This document shows, piece after piece, positions 1 through 8,724 of a stretch of 64,000 bases of DNA. The stretch's first letter is position 1. Every line of letters starts with the position of its first letter. The notes below the pieces were generated by a model. That model was not told where the DNA came from. It did no database searches and worked only from the letters and a program-made list of their open reading frames with translations. A program made the position numbers and the translations under genes. The DNA lies in assembly GCA_016235045.1 (NCBI GenBank), contig JACRME010000013.1, forward strand, positions 62,001 to 126,000. Direction: 5' to 3'. Source of the DNA: Nitrosomonadales bacterium (lineage in GTDB: Bacteria > Pseudomonadota > Gammaproteobacteria > Burkholderiales > Gallionellaceae).

Positions 1-2863
1 GCGCCGATCCGCCGAGGCGGTTCTTGCCTGCGCCGAGGTCGAACAGCAGCACCACGGTGTCGGTGTCGGCCGCGAGTTGCGGGGTAAGTGTCTTGCGCGC
101 GTCGCTGCAAGGGGCGAAGGCGGTGACGATGAGCGACAGGGGCGCAATAACTTCCTTCTTCACCAACGTACCATTCCCTCCCCCTTGCAGGGGGACTGCG
201 GAAGGGTCGCCGCAAAGCGGCGGGGTACCCACCGGCGTACCCCTTGCGGGTGTGGTTAGGGAGGGGGTAGAAGTTTGGCTCATATCCGACTCTTCAACCC
301 CCATCCCAACCTTCCCCCTGCTTGGGGGAAGGGGTTGAGCGGCGGGCTCTGTCCAGCTTGTCTTCATGCTCATCGAGTCTTTGCCCACCGGAATGCTGAT
401 GCCCAATCGCGGGCACAGTTCCATGCCCACGGCTGCAACGGTGTCGAACAGCGCGGCGTCTTCGCCGTGGTGGCCGGCGGCCGCCATCCAGTTGGCGGAG
501 AGTTTGATGTCGCCGATCTTTTCAATGCGCGCGGCAGCGATGTTGGTGATCGCCTCGCCGATGGCCATGCGTCCGGACGCGGGTGCATTGATGACGGCGA
601 TGGGCGTGCGTTCGCCCATGGCGAAGGCTTCGGCCAGATGGGTTTTGTAGCCCATCAGGGTGACGGCCACGTCGGCCACCGGCACCTGCCACGGGCCGAC
701 CATCTGGTCGCGCGCGGTCAGGCCGCCCACGGTGCGGTCGCCGATGGAAATGAGGAAAGTCTTGTCGGCCACGGAGGGCAAACGCAGTACGCGCTCGACG
801 GCTTCTTTCAGCACGATGTTGCCGGTGTCGAACTTCGGCAGCGATACCTTTTCGCGCTGCACCTTGCGCGTCATTTTGGGCGGCTTGCCCAGCAGCACGG
901 ACAGCGGCATGTCCACTGCGTTGTTGCCGAATTCCTCGTCATGCACGATGAGCTGGTCTTCCTTGATGGCATGGCCCAGCACGGAGAACGGGCAGCGCTC
1001 GCGGTCGCACAATTCCTTGAATTCCATGACGCGCTCGAACGGGATCGCCAGCACATAACGCTCCTGCGCTTCGTTGCTCCAGATTTGCATCGGCGACATG
1101 CCGCGCTCCTCGGAGGGCACCGAGCGCAATTCGAACTTGGCGCCCTTGCCGCCGCCGTGCACCAGTTCCGGCAGCGCATTGGAAATGCCGCCCGCGCCGA
1201 CGTCGTGGATGGAGAGGATGGGGTTGTTGTCGCCCATTTGCCAGCAACGGTCGATGACTTCCTGCGCGCGGCGCTGCATCTCGGGGTTGCCGCGCTGCAC
1301 CGAATCGAAGTCGAGGTTTTCGGCATTCGCGCCGGTATCCATGCTGGATGCCGCGCCGCCGCCGAGGCCGATCAGCATGCCGGGGCCGCCCAACTGGATC
1401 AGCACCGCGCCATCCGGCAGTTCATGCTTGTGGGTGTGCGGTGCGCTGATGTTGCCGACGCCGCCCGCGATCATGATGGGCTTGTGGTAGCCGCGCACTT
1501 CGCCGTTGACCTGCTCTTCGAAGGTGCGGAAATAGCCGGTCAGGTTGGGACGGCCGAATTCGTTGTTGAACGCGGCGCCGCCGAGCGGGCCGTCGATCAT
1601 GATTTGCAGGGCGGAGGCGATGCGGGAGGGTTTGCCGTAGGTCTCACCCCCTCCCCCAGCCCCTCTCCCGCCTGCGGGCGAGGGGAGCGAACCAGTCCCC
1701 TCTCCCACCGGGGGATAACCAGCGACTTGGCTGTCGTTGTTTGACAGCCTAGTCGAATGGCTAGTAGTTCCATCAGGGTTAGGGAGGGGATCGTATTTCT
1801 CCCACGGCTGCACAAATCCCGGAATATTCAAATTCGAAACCGAGAACCCGGTCAACCCCGCCTTGGGCTTGGAGCCGGTGCCGGTTGCGCCTTCGTCGCG
1901 GATTTCGCCGCCGCTGCCCGTGGCCGCGCCCGCAAACGGCGCGATGGCGGTCGGGTGGTTGTGCGTTTCCACCTTCATCAGGGTGTGGGTGAGTTCCCTG
2001 CTGAAAGCGTACTCGCCGCCGGCACGCGGGTAAAAGCGCTCGATCTCGGCGCCTTCGATGACCGAGGAATTGTCGGAGTACGCCACCACCGTGCCTTCCG
2101 GGTGCAGCAGGTGGGTGTTGCGGATCATGCCGAACAGCGAGATGGCCTGCAGTTCGTCGTCGATGATCCAGTCGGCGTTGAATATCTTGTGGCGGCAATG
2201 CTCCGAGTTGGCCTGCGCGAACATCATCAGTTCGACGTCGGTTGGGTTGCGCCTGAGTTTGGTGAAATTTTCCACCAGATAGTCGATCTCGTCGGCGGAA
2301 AGGGCCAGGCCCATTTCGCGGTTGGCAGTTTCCAGCGCGGCGTTGCCGCCCGCCAGGATGTCCACGCTGGCAAGCGGCTGCGGCGTGCCGTGGGCGAAAA
2401 TCCTTTCCAGCACGCCGGTGACTTCGGGAATCACCGATTCGGTCATGCGGTCGTGCAGCAACGGCAGCACGGCTTTCTTTTCGGCATCGGACAGGTGCTT
2501 GCCGTACTTGTTTGTCAGGTAATACAGCACGCCGCGTTCGATGCGGGTGACTTGCGGCAGCGCGCAATGGCGCGCGATGTCGGTGGCCTTGGACGACCAG
2601 GGCGAGATGGTGCCGAGGCGCGGCACCACCAGCAGGGTCTGCGCCGAGCAGGCGCTCGCCGGCTCCCCGGCGTGTTTGTCGATCCCGAGCAGCCGGTCCA
2701 GCAGGATGGCTTCCTGCGGCGAGAGGTCGGCGGAAAGTTCGATGAAATAGCAGTGGCGGGTGTCTTCGAGGACGACGCCGGATTGGGTGGCATGCAGCGC
2801 GGTGCGCAGTTTTTCGAGGCGGAAGGCGGAAAGGGCGGATTTACCTATCGAAGTGCGGAACAT
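1..2863 (-). CDS. purL: Phosphoribosylformylglycinamidine synthase (FGAM synthase), large form; C-terminus beyond left edge
   Basis: PurL catalyses the ATP- and glutamine-dependent fourth step of purine synthesis (FGAR to FGAM) in the cytoplasm. The frame from ATG 2863 stays open to the left edge, giving about 954 of the roughly 1,290 residues usual for the large form; the C-terminal glutaminase domain lies outside. Visible landmarks are the N-terminal domain ([11 protein letters not shown]), the linker motif [27 protein letters not shown], the segment [12 protein letters not shown] and VGKDSMKTSW. Two stretches do not belong to the family. About 51 codons (near 1641-1795) sit between PWE and YGKPSRI, and about 67 codons (near 152-352) sit between KTSW and [12 protein letters not shown]. 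Both are Pro/Gly-rich translations of intergenic-type palindromic repeats, and both keep the frame. Function is very likely retained, but this is inferred only from the open frame and intact motifs. Confidence 0.95.
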   Translation of the reverse strand, partial: MFRTSIGKSALSAFRLEKLRTALHATQSGVVLEDTRHCYFIELSADLSPQEAILLDRLLGIDKHAGEPASACSAQTLLVVPRLGTISPWSSKATDIARHCALPQVTRIERGVLYYLTNKYGKHLSDAEKKAVLPLLHDRMTESVIPEVTGVLERIFAHGTPQPLASVDILAGGNAALETANREMGLALSADEIDYLVENFTKLRRNPTDVELMMFAQANSEHCRHKIFNADWIIDDELQAISLFGMIRNTHLLHPEGTVVAYSDNSSVIEGAEIERFYPRAGGEYAFSRELTHTLMKVETHNHPTAIAPFAGAATGSGGEIRDEGATGTGSKPKAGLTGFSVSNLNIPGFVQPWEKYDPLPNPDGTTSHSTRLSNNDSQVAGYPPVGEGTGSLPSPAGGRGAGGGGETYGKPSRIASALQIMIDGPLGGAAFNNEFGRPNLTGYFRTFEEQVNGEVRGYHKPIMIAGGVGNISAPHTHKHELPDGAVLIQLGGPGMLIGLGGGAASSMDTGANAENLDFDSVQRGNPEMQRRAQEVIDRCWQMGDNNPILSIHDVGAGGISNALPELVHGGGKGAKFELRSVPSEERGMSPMQIWSNEAQERYVLAIPFERVMEFKELCDRERCPFSVLGHAIKEDQLIVHDEEFGNNAVDMPLSVLLGKPPKMTRKVQREKVSLPKFDTGNIVLKEAVERVLRLPSVADKTFLISIGDRTVGGLTARDQMVGPWQVPVADVAVTLMGYKTHLAEAFAMGERTPIAVINAPASGRMAIGEAITNIAAARIEKIGDIKLSANWMAAAGHHGEDAALFDTVAAVGMELCPRLGISIPVGKDSMSMKTSWTEPAAQPLPPSRGKVGMGVEESDMSQTSTPSLTTPARGTPVGTPPLCGDPSAVPLQGGGNGTLVKKEVIAPLSLIVTAFAPCSDARKTLTPQLAADTDTVVLLFDLGAGKNRLGGSA
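152..352. repeat. Palindromic repeat inserted in frame in purL (copy 2)
   Basis: This roughly 201-bp insert contains CCTCCCCCTTGCAGGGGG at one side, a central GGGGGTAGAA and a terminal CTTCCCCCTGCTTGGGGGAA block. The same order of blocks occurs in the intergenic element at 5650-5833. It is read through in the purL frame as about 67 extra residues. Limits are approximate. Confidence 0.8.
1641..1795. repeat. Palindromic repeat inserted in frame in purL (copy 1)
   Basis: G/C-tract palindromes of the kind seen in intergenic DNA (CCCTCTCCC and GGGAGAGGG blocks, with CTCCCCTCGCCCGCAGGCGG-like text) lie between two conserved PurL segments. The host gene reads through on the minus strand as a Pro/Gly/Ser-rich stretch with no stop. 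Limits are approximate and come from comparison with the known PurL sequence order. Confidence 0.75.
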
Positions 2864-2898
2864 GGCATTGATAAAGGGCGTTGAAAACAGGATGCAAT

Positions 2899-2904
2899 TA
2901 TAAT
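2899..2904 (+). promoter_or_regulatory. Perfect TATAAT, possible -10 box of the NAD(P)HX dehydratase gene
   Basis: TATAAT lies 31 bp before the chosen ATG at 2936 and overlaps the alternative upstream ATG at 2903, which argues for the later start. No well-spaced -35 hexamer is visible (TTGAAA at 2881 is only 12 bp upstream), so the call is tentative. Confidence 0.35.
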
Positions 2905-2935
2905 GCAGCCAAACTCTCAGACTCAGGGAAAACAC

Positions 2936-3844
2936 ATGCCAACCCCCATAACCCGGAAGCTGGTCGCCGCCTTCCTCAAGCCGCGGCCCAGGGACAGCCA
3001 CAAAGGCATGTTCGGCACGGTCACGGTCATCGGCGGCGCCAGCGGCATGGTCGGCGCGGCGCTGCTGGCCGGACGTGCCGCCCTCAAGATGGGCGCAGGC
3101 TGCGTGCATGTCGGGATGCTGGCGGACAACGCACCCGCCGTGGATACCCACTGTCCCGAACTGATGCTGCACAGTGCGGGCGAGGCGCTTGAATATGCGG
3201 GTAGGAGCGCAATTCATTGCGCGAAAACGACCAAAAATGGATCGCCCGATGAATCGGGCTCCTACGCAAAAGCTGTGCTGGTAATCGGTTGCGGCCTGGG
3301 GCAAAGCCCTGCCGCACAAAAAGTGTTGTACGACGCGCTGCTGCTCGATGTGCCGCTGGTGCTGGATGCGGATGCGCTCAACCTGATCGCCCAGCGCCCC
3401 GACCTGCGCGGCATGCTGCATACGCGCACGGCGCCGGCCGTGTTTACCCCCCACCCCGGCGAAGCCGCGCACCTGCTGGGCTGCAAAACCGGGGACATCC
3501 AGAACGACCGCGACCGGTCGGCGCTGAGCCTGGTGAAGAAACTGGGCGGCAGCGTGGTGCTGAAAGGCGCCGGCAGCCTCTGCGCCACGCGCGAAGCCAG
3601 GCTCTACATCAACTGGACCGGCAACCCCGGCATGAGCGCCGCGGGCATGGGCGATGTGCTGGCCGGGATGATCGCCGCCTTCATGGCGCAGGGATTGAGC
3701 CCGGACGAGGCACTGCTGCTGGCGGTGTACCTGCACGGTGCGGCTGGCGACGAACTGGCGAAACAGCAGGCCACGCTGGGCATGAGCGCGACTGAGCTGA
3801 CCGAATGGGCGCGCTGGCTGCTGAACCGCATGACACCGGACTGA
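2936..3844 (+). CDS. nnrD: ADP/ATP-dependent NAD(P)H-hydrate dehydratase, stand-alone, with an internal REP-derived insert
   Basis: This is a metabolite-repair enzyme that dehydrates damaged S-NAD(P)HX back to NAD(P)H. The protein (302 aa) has the ribokinase-like fold motifs of the family: [19 protein letters not shown] near residue 30, [23 protein letters not shown], and the nucleotide/catalytic loop [17 protein letters not shown] near the C-terminus. The N-terminal epimerase domain found in fused homologues is absent. ATG 2936 is preferred over 2903 because AGGGAA lies 6 nt upstream of it. Residues about 89-110 (GRSAIHC...DESGSY) are the in-frame translation of a REP palindrome at 3201-3265 and are not part of the family. 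The gene is divergent from purL, and a DUF2937 gene follows after 4 nt. Confidence 0.9.
   Translation: MPTPITRKLVAAFLKPRPRDSHKGMFGTVTVIGGASGMVGAALLAGRAALKMGAGCVHVGMLADNAPAVDTHCPELMLHSAGEALEYAGRSAIHCAKTTKNGSPDESGSYAKAVLVIGCGLGQSPAAQKVLYDALLLDVPLVLDADALNLIAQRPDLRGMLHTRTAPAVFTPHPGEAAHLLGCKTGDIQNDRDRSALSLVKKLGGSVVLKGAGSLCATREARLYINWTGNPGMSAAGMGDVLAGMIAAFMAQGLSPDEALLLAVYLHGAAGDELAKQQATLGMSATELTEWARWLLNRMTPD
3201..3265. repeat. REP-type palindrome (GTAGGAGC...GCTCCTAC) inside the NAD(P)HX dehydratase gene
   Basis: This 65-bp unit starts GTAGGAGCGCAATTCATTGCGCG and ends CGGGCTCCTAC. It contains two nested hairpins and 8-bp terminal inverted repeats. Intergenic relatives lie at 23288-23353 and 61561-61618. 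Here it is translated without a stop. Confidence 0.9.
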
Positions 3845-3848
3845 ACGC

Positions 3849-4388
3849 ATGGGCAATATCCTATACCGCTACCTGATCGTCGTCGTCGCCTGCCTCTCGC
3901 TCCTGATCGGGCTGCAGGTTCCCAATTTCGTGGATCAATACCAGAAACGCGTGGATGCGCACCTGCGCGAGGTGAACGTCAATCTGCAGCCGTTCCGGGA
4001 CATCGCCGCCAAATATTTCAACGGCGACATGGGCAAGCTGATCGAACTGCATCGCAGCAGCGGCGAGAAGCCCTTTCAGGAAGAAGGCGCAGCCATCGAA
4101 AAGATGGTGCAGCGCAAGCTGCGCTTCGAGGCCGACCTGGCCGCGCTGAACACCAGCCTGCCGCAGAAGGCGTTGCACGTATTTCTTCACGGCGACAAGG
4201 AAATTCTGGACGAGGCGCTGGCACAGTACAGCTACGCCGTGCCGCTGAACCAGGACGCGCTGGCATTCGGCGCGGCTTTTGCGCTGGTCATTCTCCTGCT
4301 GGTCGAACTGCTGCTCGCGCTGGCGCGCTTTGCCAGCGCCAGACTATTCCCGACCTCACCCCGTCCTTCCTCCAATACAGCACAATGA
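3849..4388 (+). CDS. DUF2937 family membrane protein
   Basis: Small predicted inner-membrane protein (179 aa) of unknown function. It has one hydrophobic helix at the N-terminus ([15 protein letters not shown], residues about 8-24) and a second near residues 138-160 ([22 protein letters not shown]). These flank a charged, probably periplasmic, helical domain that includes [16 protein letters not shown], typical of DUF2937. It starts 4 nt after the NAD(P)HX dehydratase stop and its last codons overlap the next gene by 4 nt, so the three genes probably form one transcript. No catalytic motif is visible. Confidence 0.75.
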   Translation: MGNILYRYLIVVVACLSLLIGLQVPNFVDQYQKRVDAHLREVNVNLQPFRDIAAKYFNGDMGKLIELHRSSGEKPFQEEGAAIEKMVQRKLRFEADLAALNTSLPQKALHVFLHGDKEILDEALAQYSYAVPLNQDALAFGAAFALVILLLVELLLALARFASARLFPTSPRPSSNTAQ

Positions 4389-5140
4389 CCTATCCCATCG
4401 ATATCAGCGAAGAAGCTGGCGTCCGCTATTTGCATTTCGGTTCGCTCTGGATACAAGGCGCCATGCGCATCGCGCGGCCGTGGCATCTGGAGCTCGATTA
4501 CACCCGCGAGATGATGGCGAGCCTGCTCATGCGCGACGACTCGCATTTCCCGCGCAAGGTGCTGCTCATCGGCCTCGGGGCGGCGTCGATCACCAAATTC
4601 CTGTACCGCAATTATCCGCGGGCCCACCTGACGGTCGTGGAGATCGAGCCGCGCGTGGTGGCGGCAGCGCGGCAGTTCTTCAAGCTGCCGGAAGACCCGA
4701 AACGGTTGAATATCGTGATCGCGGACGGCGCGCAGTTCGTCGCCGAAAGCGGCCAGAAGTACGACCTGATCCTGGTGGACGGCTTCGATGAGGATGCGCG
4801 CCCCGGCGCACTGGACACGCTGCCGTTCTACCAGTTGTGCCGCGCGCGCATGAACGACAACGGCATCCTCGCGGTGAACCTGCTCGGGCGCAGTCGCGGT
4901 TTCCAACCCAGCCTCAATCGCATGCGCGAGGCGTTCGACACGCGCGCCCTGGCCTTCCCTTCCAGCGAAAGCGGCAACGTGATCGCACTGGCCGCAACCG
5001 GCGACCCCATACGCATCAGCCTGGATGAACTCAAGGAGCAGGCCGATGCATTGAAGATCGGCACCGGCGTAAACCTGTTGCCGACGTTGACGCGCATCGA
5101 ACTTTCGCAAACCTGTCCGGGTGGCGTGTTTTATCTTTGA
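4385..5140 (+). CDS. Spermidine synthase-like (SpeE-fold) aminopropyltransferase/methyltransferase
   Basis: The 251-aa protein has a Rossmann-type AdoMet or decarboxylated-AdoMet binding fold: LLIGLGAASITKFLYRN (glycine loop), VVEIEPRVV (acidic residue after strand 2), IVIADGAQFV and YDLILVDGFDEDARPG. It is shorter than E. coli SpeE (about 288 aa) and the active-site loop reads DGFDED where classic SpeE has a D-S-T-D-type loop. The substrate is therefore uncertain; 'polyamine synthase family' is as far as the sequence supports. It overlaps the DUF2937 gene by 4 nt (ATGA), implying translational coupling. Confidence 0.75.
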   Translation: MTYPIDISEEAGVRYLHFGSLWIQGAMRIARPWHLELDYTREMMASLLMRDDSHFPRKVLLIGLGAASITKFLYRNYPRAHLTVVEIEPRVVAAARQFFKLPEDPKRLNIVIADGAQFVAESGQKYDLILVDGFDEDARPGALDTLPFYQLCRARMNDNGILAVNLLGRSRGFQPSLNRMREAFDTRALAFPSSESGNVIALAATGDPIRISLDELKEQADALKIGTGVNLLPTLTRIELSQTCPGGVFYL

Positions 5141-5209
5141 AACAATTGAACCGGATACTTCGGTTCGTATGCAATTAGGTTTAAAATCAGTCAGCAGGGA
5201 AATGGGATG

Positions 5210-5224
5210 CCTCACCCGGTGAGG
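5210..5224 (+). other. Inverted repeat in the 5' leader of the DUF2934 gene
   Basis: CCTCACC-C-GGTGAGG forms a 7-bp perfect inverted repeat about 24 nt upstream of the start codon and just before the AAAGG ribosome site. It could be an operator or a leader hairpin; no function can be assigned. Confidence 0.35.
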
Positions 5225-5247
5225 TTCGATTTTGAAAGGTACGCATC

Positions 5248-5613
5248 ATGGCCACATCCAAATCCAGCACCGCGAAGAAACCAGCCGCCACCAAACCCGC
5301 AGCCAAACCCGTAGCCAAAAAGAAAACGGCCACCGCCAAGGTGGCCACCAAAAAAACGACCGTCACGGCAGCGACCACCAAAACGGCAACCGCCAAAAAA
5401 CCCGCAGCACCCGCAGCCGCCAAAAAACCTTCAGCACCCGCCAAGGCTGCACCCGGCAAGGTGCTGGCACCCACGCCGGAACAACGCTATCGCATGGTTC
5501 AGGATGCCGCCTATTTCATTGCCGAGAAAAACGGCTTCAAGGCGGGTTCGATGGACTACTGGATTGCTGCCGAGGCCGAGATCAATCTTTTGCTGGGCGG
5601 CAAAAAGAAATAG
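5248..5613 (+). CDS. Lys/Ala-rich histone H1-like N-terminus fused to a DUF2934 domain
   Basis: The first 75 or so of 121 residues are almost entirely Ala, Lys, Pro and Thr (repeated AAKKP / KTATA), a low-complexity basic tail resembling histone H1-like and AlgP-type proteins that bind DNA. The last 40 residues (RYRMVQDAAYFIAEKNGF, DYWIAAEAEI) match the short DUF2934 helical module, whose function is unknown. AAAGG lies 9 nt before the ATG. A nucleoid-associated role is an inference from composition only. A large palindromic repeat block follows the gene. Confidence 0.75.
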   Translation: MATSKSSTAKKPAATKPAAKPVAKKKTATAKVATKKTTVTAATTKTATAKKPAAPAAAKKPSAPAKAAPGKVLAPTPEQRYRMVQDAAYFIAEKNGFKAGSMDYWIAAEAEINLLLGGKKK

Positions 5614-5649
5614 TAATTATCCCCCGGGGTTAATTTGTGAGCCCCTTCG

Positions 5650-5906
5650 GCGGAACTTCAACTCCTTCCCCCATGCAGGGGGAAGGTTGCACGCGCAAGG
5701 GGTAGGCCGTGGTTGTAAGGGGCTATCGCCCCAACAACACACGCACGGATGGGGGTAGAAATTACGAACATTTCCGCACCTGGTTTCTACCCCCACCCTA
5801 CCCCTCCCCCTGCATGGGGGAGGGAACAATGCGGCATAGCCCTATCGTTCTTTAATGACTGCCGCAAAGGTCAAACCTAATGAGTCCACCGGCATAGCCG
5901 GGGGTT
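5650..5906. repeat. Intergenic palindromic repeat block between the DUF2934 and DUF190 genes
   Basis: The 305-bp gap 5614-5918 holds no gene. At 5660-5833 CTTCCCCCATGCAGGGGGAAGG and CCTCCCCCTGCATGGGGGAGGG form inverted ends around GGGGGTAGAA and its inverted copy TTCTACCCCC. The same building blocks make up the purL insert at 152-352. A separate short hairpin, CCACCGGCATAGCCGGGGG at 5886-5904, lies close to the 3' end of the minus-strand DUF190 gene. Confidence 0.8.
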
Positions 5907-5918
5907 TACCTCACTGAA

Positions 5919-6242
5919 TTACTTGATTGCGCCCGTCGTGCCTGCCTCGACGGCATAACGCACGTAAGGCAGGCTGAGCCCCTCGGCGGTGATCACGCCG
6001 AGCAACTGGTTGGCGTGTTTATCGTCGAGCACGAATTCGACCTGCACCGGCAATTCTCCGGCCAACTCGAAAAAACTTTCCTCGTGCAGATGGCCGTGCC
6101 TGCCGTATCCGGCAACCGCGCGAAACACCGAGCCGCCCGGCACGCCCAGCGATTTGGCTTTCTCCAGCAACCACTCCTGCAGCAGCTTGCCGTGGTGGCG
6201 GTGCTTTTCGGTCAAATAGAATTTCAGGTATACGCTTTGCAT
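5919..6242 (-). CDS. DUF190 family protein, partner of CrcB
   Basis: The 107-aa soluble protein has the DUF190 signature: an N-terminal LKFYLTEKHRHHGKLLQEWLL, the central GGSVFRAVAGYGRHGHLHEES and a ferredoxin-like/PII-like length. DUF190 genes commonly sit beside crcB; here the gene begins 1 nt after the crcB stop, so the two are clearly one operon. A regulatory or accessory role in fluoride export is likely from context but not shown by sequence. Confidence 0.85.
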   Translation of the reverse strand: MQSVYLKFYLTEKHRHHGKLLQEWLLEKAKSLGVPGGSVFRAVAGYGRHGHLHEESFFELAGELPVQVEFVLDDKHANQLLGVITAEGLSLPYVRYAVEAGTTGAIK

Positions 6243-6243
6243 A

Positions 6244-6633
6244 TCAACCTCCCGCTTGTACCCATTTGAATGTCTGCATCCCCAGCACCGTCATCAACAG
6301 CGAACCGCCGAGATGCGCGACGATAATGGCCGTGCCCCAGGCATATTGCCCGCGCAACAGCAGCGTGACGGTCTCTGCCGAAAAAGTGGAAAAGGTGGTG
6401 AGTCCGCCGAGAAAACCGGTAATGACGAACAGCCGCCATTCCGGCGACACGCTGGGATGCTGCATGAAGAAAGCCACCGCAAGACCGATGAGATAACCGC
6501 CAACCAGGTTGGCGGCCAGCGTGCCCATGGGTAACTCCGCCACGGCGGGATTAAGCCAAAGGCCCAGGCCCCAGCGCAGCCAGGCGCCGATGGCGGCTCC
6601 CAATCCGATGGCGATGAAGGCATAGAAAGTCAT
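6244..6633 (-). CDS. crcB: Fluoride ion channel CrcB/FluC
   Basis: The 129-aa inner-membrane protein has four predicted helices, as expected for the dual-topology fluoride channel that removes cytoplasmic F-. Diagnostic segments are [31 protein letters not shown] (the Asn-containing pore helix) and [16 protein letters not shown] (the phenylalanine-box/Na+-site helix). It is upstream of, and cotranscribed with, the DUF190 gene. I looked for a fluoride riboswitch upstream and did not find one; that region is filled by a palindromic element. Confidence 0.93.
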   Translation of the reverse strand: MTFYAFIAIGLGAAIGAWLRWGLGLWLNPAVAELPMGTLAANLVGGYLIGLAVAFFMQHPSVSPEWRLFVITGFLGGLTTFSTFSAETVTLLLRGQYAWGTAIIVAHLGGSLLMTVLGMQTFKWVQAGG

Positions 6634-6665
6634 GGCCGGATTGTAGCAGGCAGTACGTGTTTTGT

Positions 6666-6776
6666 AGGGTGCGCTGATTTATTCGTCATACCGGCGAAGG
6701 CCGGTATCCAGTGCTTTATTTAACCGGGTTCCGGCCTTCGCCGGAACGACGAAACCGAATAAATCAGCGCTTCCCT
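6666..6776. repeat. MITE-like palindromic element upstream of crcB
   Basis: Imperfect terminal inverted repeats of about 20 bp (AGGGTGCGCTGATTTATTCG and the inverse of AGGGAAGCGCTGATTTATTCG) enclose ACCGGCGAAGGCCGGT and TTCCGGCCTTCGCCGGAA. The same core palindrome recurs in the element at 16911-18392. Confidence 0.8.
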
Positions 6777-6779
6777 AAT

Positions 6780-7109
6780 TCAACGACTTGGTGGAACGAC
6801 ACCGCGCAATTTGAAACAGCGCATGTTGGGGGTGCCGTCCAGTTCGTATTCGTTGAACTCGCGGCACGGCGTGGGACGGTTCTCGTAGATGGAGCAGGAG
6901 ACTTCCGTGCCGACCTCCCCGCGCAGCGCGACACAGCGCGGCGGATAGTTGTTGGTGCCTTTCATGCACAACAGGTGCTGATGCACCTGCTCGGTCAACT
7001 CCTTCGGAACGAAACCACCCGGCGCTTCGCTGGATTCGCCCCAGTAGAACGAGACACGAAAATAGGCGCAACAGGCGCCGCAGGACATGCAGGGATTAGG
7101 TTCGCTCAT
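6780..7109 (-). CDS. YkgJ-family cysteine cluster protein
   Basis: The 109-aa protein carries CMSCGACCAYF at its N-terminus and a second cluster region (CVALRGEV, CSIYENRPTPCREF) typical of the YkgJ/UPF0153 zinc- or iron-binding family of unknown role. ATG 7109 (MSEPNPCMSCGACC) is preferred: the longer open frame upstream translates repeat DNA and has no conserved content. The ribosome site is weak. It follows rimO in the same direction but is separated from it by two palindromic repeats, so cotranscription is uncertain. Confidence 0.8.
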   Translation of the reverse strand: MSEPNPCMSCGACCAYFRVSFYWGESSEAPGGFVPKELTEQVHQHLLCMKGTNNYPPRCVALRGEVGTEVSCSIYENRPTPCREFNEYELDGTPNMRCFKLRGVVPPSR

Positions 7110-7138
7110 GGAAACATCCGCAAAATACACAAAAACAT

Positions 7139-7204
7139 TTACCACAGAGATCACCGAGAAACCCAGCCAACATTCTCTGTGTACTCTGTAGTCTCTGTGG
7201 CTAA
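7139..7204. repeat. Intergenic repeat with CCACAGAGA/TCTCTGTGG ends
   Basis: TTACCACAGAGA and its inverse TCTCTGTGGCTAA flank about 40 bp. Short repeats of this type are scattered in many proteobacterial genomes. It lies within the spacer between rimO and the YkgJ-like gene. Confidence 0.6.
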
Positions 7205-7229
7205 GGTTTATTGCTTTTAGAATTTCGTA

Positions 7230-7272
7230 GGGTGCGCTTGCGCACCGGGCACGCTGGTGCGCAAGCGCACCC
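7230..7272. repeat. Perfect 17-bp inverted repeat
   Basis: GGGTGCGCTTGCGCACC (7230-7246) and its exact inverse (7256-7272) are separated by 9 nt. The outer GTAGGGTGCGC resembles the end of the element at 6666. The hairpin lies directly downstream of rimO and could also stabilise or end its transcript, though no T-tract follows. Confidence 0.75.
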
Positions 7273-7287
7273 TGCATAAAACTTCAC

Positions 7288-8607
7288 TCATTGCCCGACA
7301 AGCTCTCCCCACAGATCATGCTCGTCGGAGTCGGTGATCTTCACCGTAACGAACTCGCCCACTTCCAGCGCTTCGCCGTTGATGTACACCAATCCGTCGA
7401 TCTCGGGCGCATCGGCGGCGCTGCGCGCGACCGAGCCTTCCTCGTCCACGTCGTCCACCAGCACCTGCAAAGTCTGGCCGACTTTGCGCGCCAGCTTTTC
7501 GGCGCTGATTTCTTCCTGCAGGTACATGAGGCGCGCCAGACGGTCTTCCTGCTCGTGCGGATCGACATGGTCCGGCAGCGCATTCGCCGCCGCGCCTTCG
7601 ATCGGCGAATATTTGAATGCGCCGACGCGATCCAGTTGCGCCTCTTCGATGAAGTCGAGCAGTTCCTCGAATTCTTCCTCCGTCTCTCCGGGAAAACCGA
7701 CGATGAAGGTGCTGCGCAGCACGATGTCCGGGCACACCTTGCGCCATTGCTCGATGCGCTTGAGCACGTTCTCGCTGCTGGCCGGGCGCTTCATCAATTT
7801 GAGGATGCGCTCGTTGGCGTGCTGGAACGGGATGTCGAGGTACGGCAGTATCTTGCCCTCGTCCATCAGCGGGATCACTTCGTCCACGCTCGGGTACGGA
7901 TAGACGTAGTGCAGGCGCGTCCACACACCCAGGCTGCCGAGCGCGCCGGCCAGTTCGGACATGCGCGTCCTGAGCGGCCTGCCGCCCCAGAAACCGGTGC
8001 GGTATTTCACGTCCACGCCGTAGGCCGAGGTGTCCTGCGAAATCACCAGCAGTTCCTTCACGCCGGACGCCACCAGTTTTTCCGCCTCCAGCATCACTTC
8101 GCCCACCGGACGGCTCACCAGGTCGCCGCGCAGCGCGGGAATGATGCAGAAGGAGCAACGATGGTTGCAGCCTTCGGAAATTTTCAGGTAGGCGAAATGC
8201 TGCGGCGTCAGGCGCACGCCCTGCGGCGGCACGAGGTCGGTGTAGGGATCGTGCAGTCGGGGCAGGTGCTGGTGCACCGCGTCCATCACCTCTTCGGTCG
8301 CATGCGGGCCGGTGACGGCGAGCACCTTGGGGTGGGTTTTCTGCACGATATCGCCCTTGGCGCCGAGGCAGCCGGTGACGATGACCTTACCGTTTTCCTG
8401 CAGCGCCTCGCCGATGGCCTCCAGCGATTCCGCCACCGCGCTGTCGATGAAGCCGCAGGTGTTGACTACCACGAGGTCGGCCTCCTGATAGCTCGGGGTA
8501 ATCTCGTAGCCTTCGGTGCGCATGCGGGTGAGTATGTGTTCGGCGTCGACGGTCGCCTTGGGGCAGCCGAGCGACACGAATCCGATCTTGGGGGATGCTT
8601 TGCTCAT
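7288..8607 (-). CDS. rimO: Ribosomal protein S12 methylthiotransferase RimO
   Basis: This radical-SAM methylthiotransferase adds a methylthio group to a conserved aspartate of ribosomal protein S12. The 439-aa product has the three UPF0004 cysteines ([27 protein letters not shown]) for one 4Fe-4S cluster, the radical-SAM motif [11 protein letters not shown] for the second, and a C-terminal TRAM-like domain. The sequence PKATVDAE after SLGC is typical of RimO rather than MiaB. The start at 8607 ([10 protein letters not shown]) is preceded by AAGGA at 8-nt spacing; a further upstream start lacks support. Confidence 0.95.
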   Translation of the reverse strand: MSKASPKIGFVSLGCPKATVDAEHILTRMRTEGYEITPSYQEADLVVVNTCGFIDSAVAESLEAIGEALQENGKVIVTGCLGAKGDIVQKTHPKVLAVTGPHATEEVMDAVHQHLPRLHDPYTDLVPPQGVRLTPQHFAYLKISEGCNHRCSFCIIPALRGDLVSRPVGEVMLEAEKLVASGVKELLVISQDTSAYGVDVKYRTGFWGGRPLRTRMSELAGALGSLGVWTRLHYVYPYPSVDEVIPLMDEGKILPYLDIPFQHANERILKLMKRPASSENVLKRIEQWRKVCPDIVLRSTFIVGFPGETEEEFEELLDFIEEAQLDRVGAFKYSPIEGAAANALPDHVDPHEQEDRLARLMYLQEEISAEKLARKVGQTLQVLVDDVDEEGSVARSAADAPEIDGLVYINGEALEVGEFVTVKITDSDEHDLWGELVGQ

Positions 8608-8629
8608 AAGAAAATCCTTAATCAAAAAC

Positions 8630-8705
8630 CTTTATCCGCGAAAATCACGAAAGACGCGAAATGACGCATGGGGTCTTTCGTGCTTTTTCGTGTATTTCGT
8701 GGACA
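8630..8705. repeat. Intergenic CGCGAAA/TTTCGTG repeat
   Basis: CCGCGAAAATCACGAAAGACGCGAAA on one side and TTTCGTGCTTTTTCGTGTATTTCGTGG on the other form a long imperfect inverted repeat between the CDF gene and rimO. No gene is visible in this 117-bp gap. Confidence 0.55.
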
Positions 8706-8724
8706 ACTGCTTTTTCGGTTTGAT

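Noticed and set aside
275..1744. A 489-codon plus-strand open frame opposite purL
   Set aside because: It is antisense to conserved PurL motifs and passes through repeat DNA; translation is Ala/His/Gly-rich noise.
1..2863. purL as a pseudogene because of its inserts
   Set aside because: The reading frame was followed codon by codon at both inserts (for example codons beginning at 1633 and 373 are in phase with 2863) and no stop appears.
6634..6779. A fluoride riboswitch upstream of crcB
   Set aside because: The space is occupied by a palindromic repeat, and the conserved fluoride-aptamer pattern could not be fitted.
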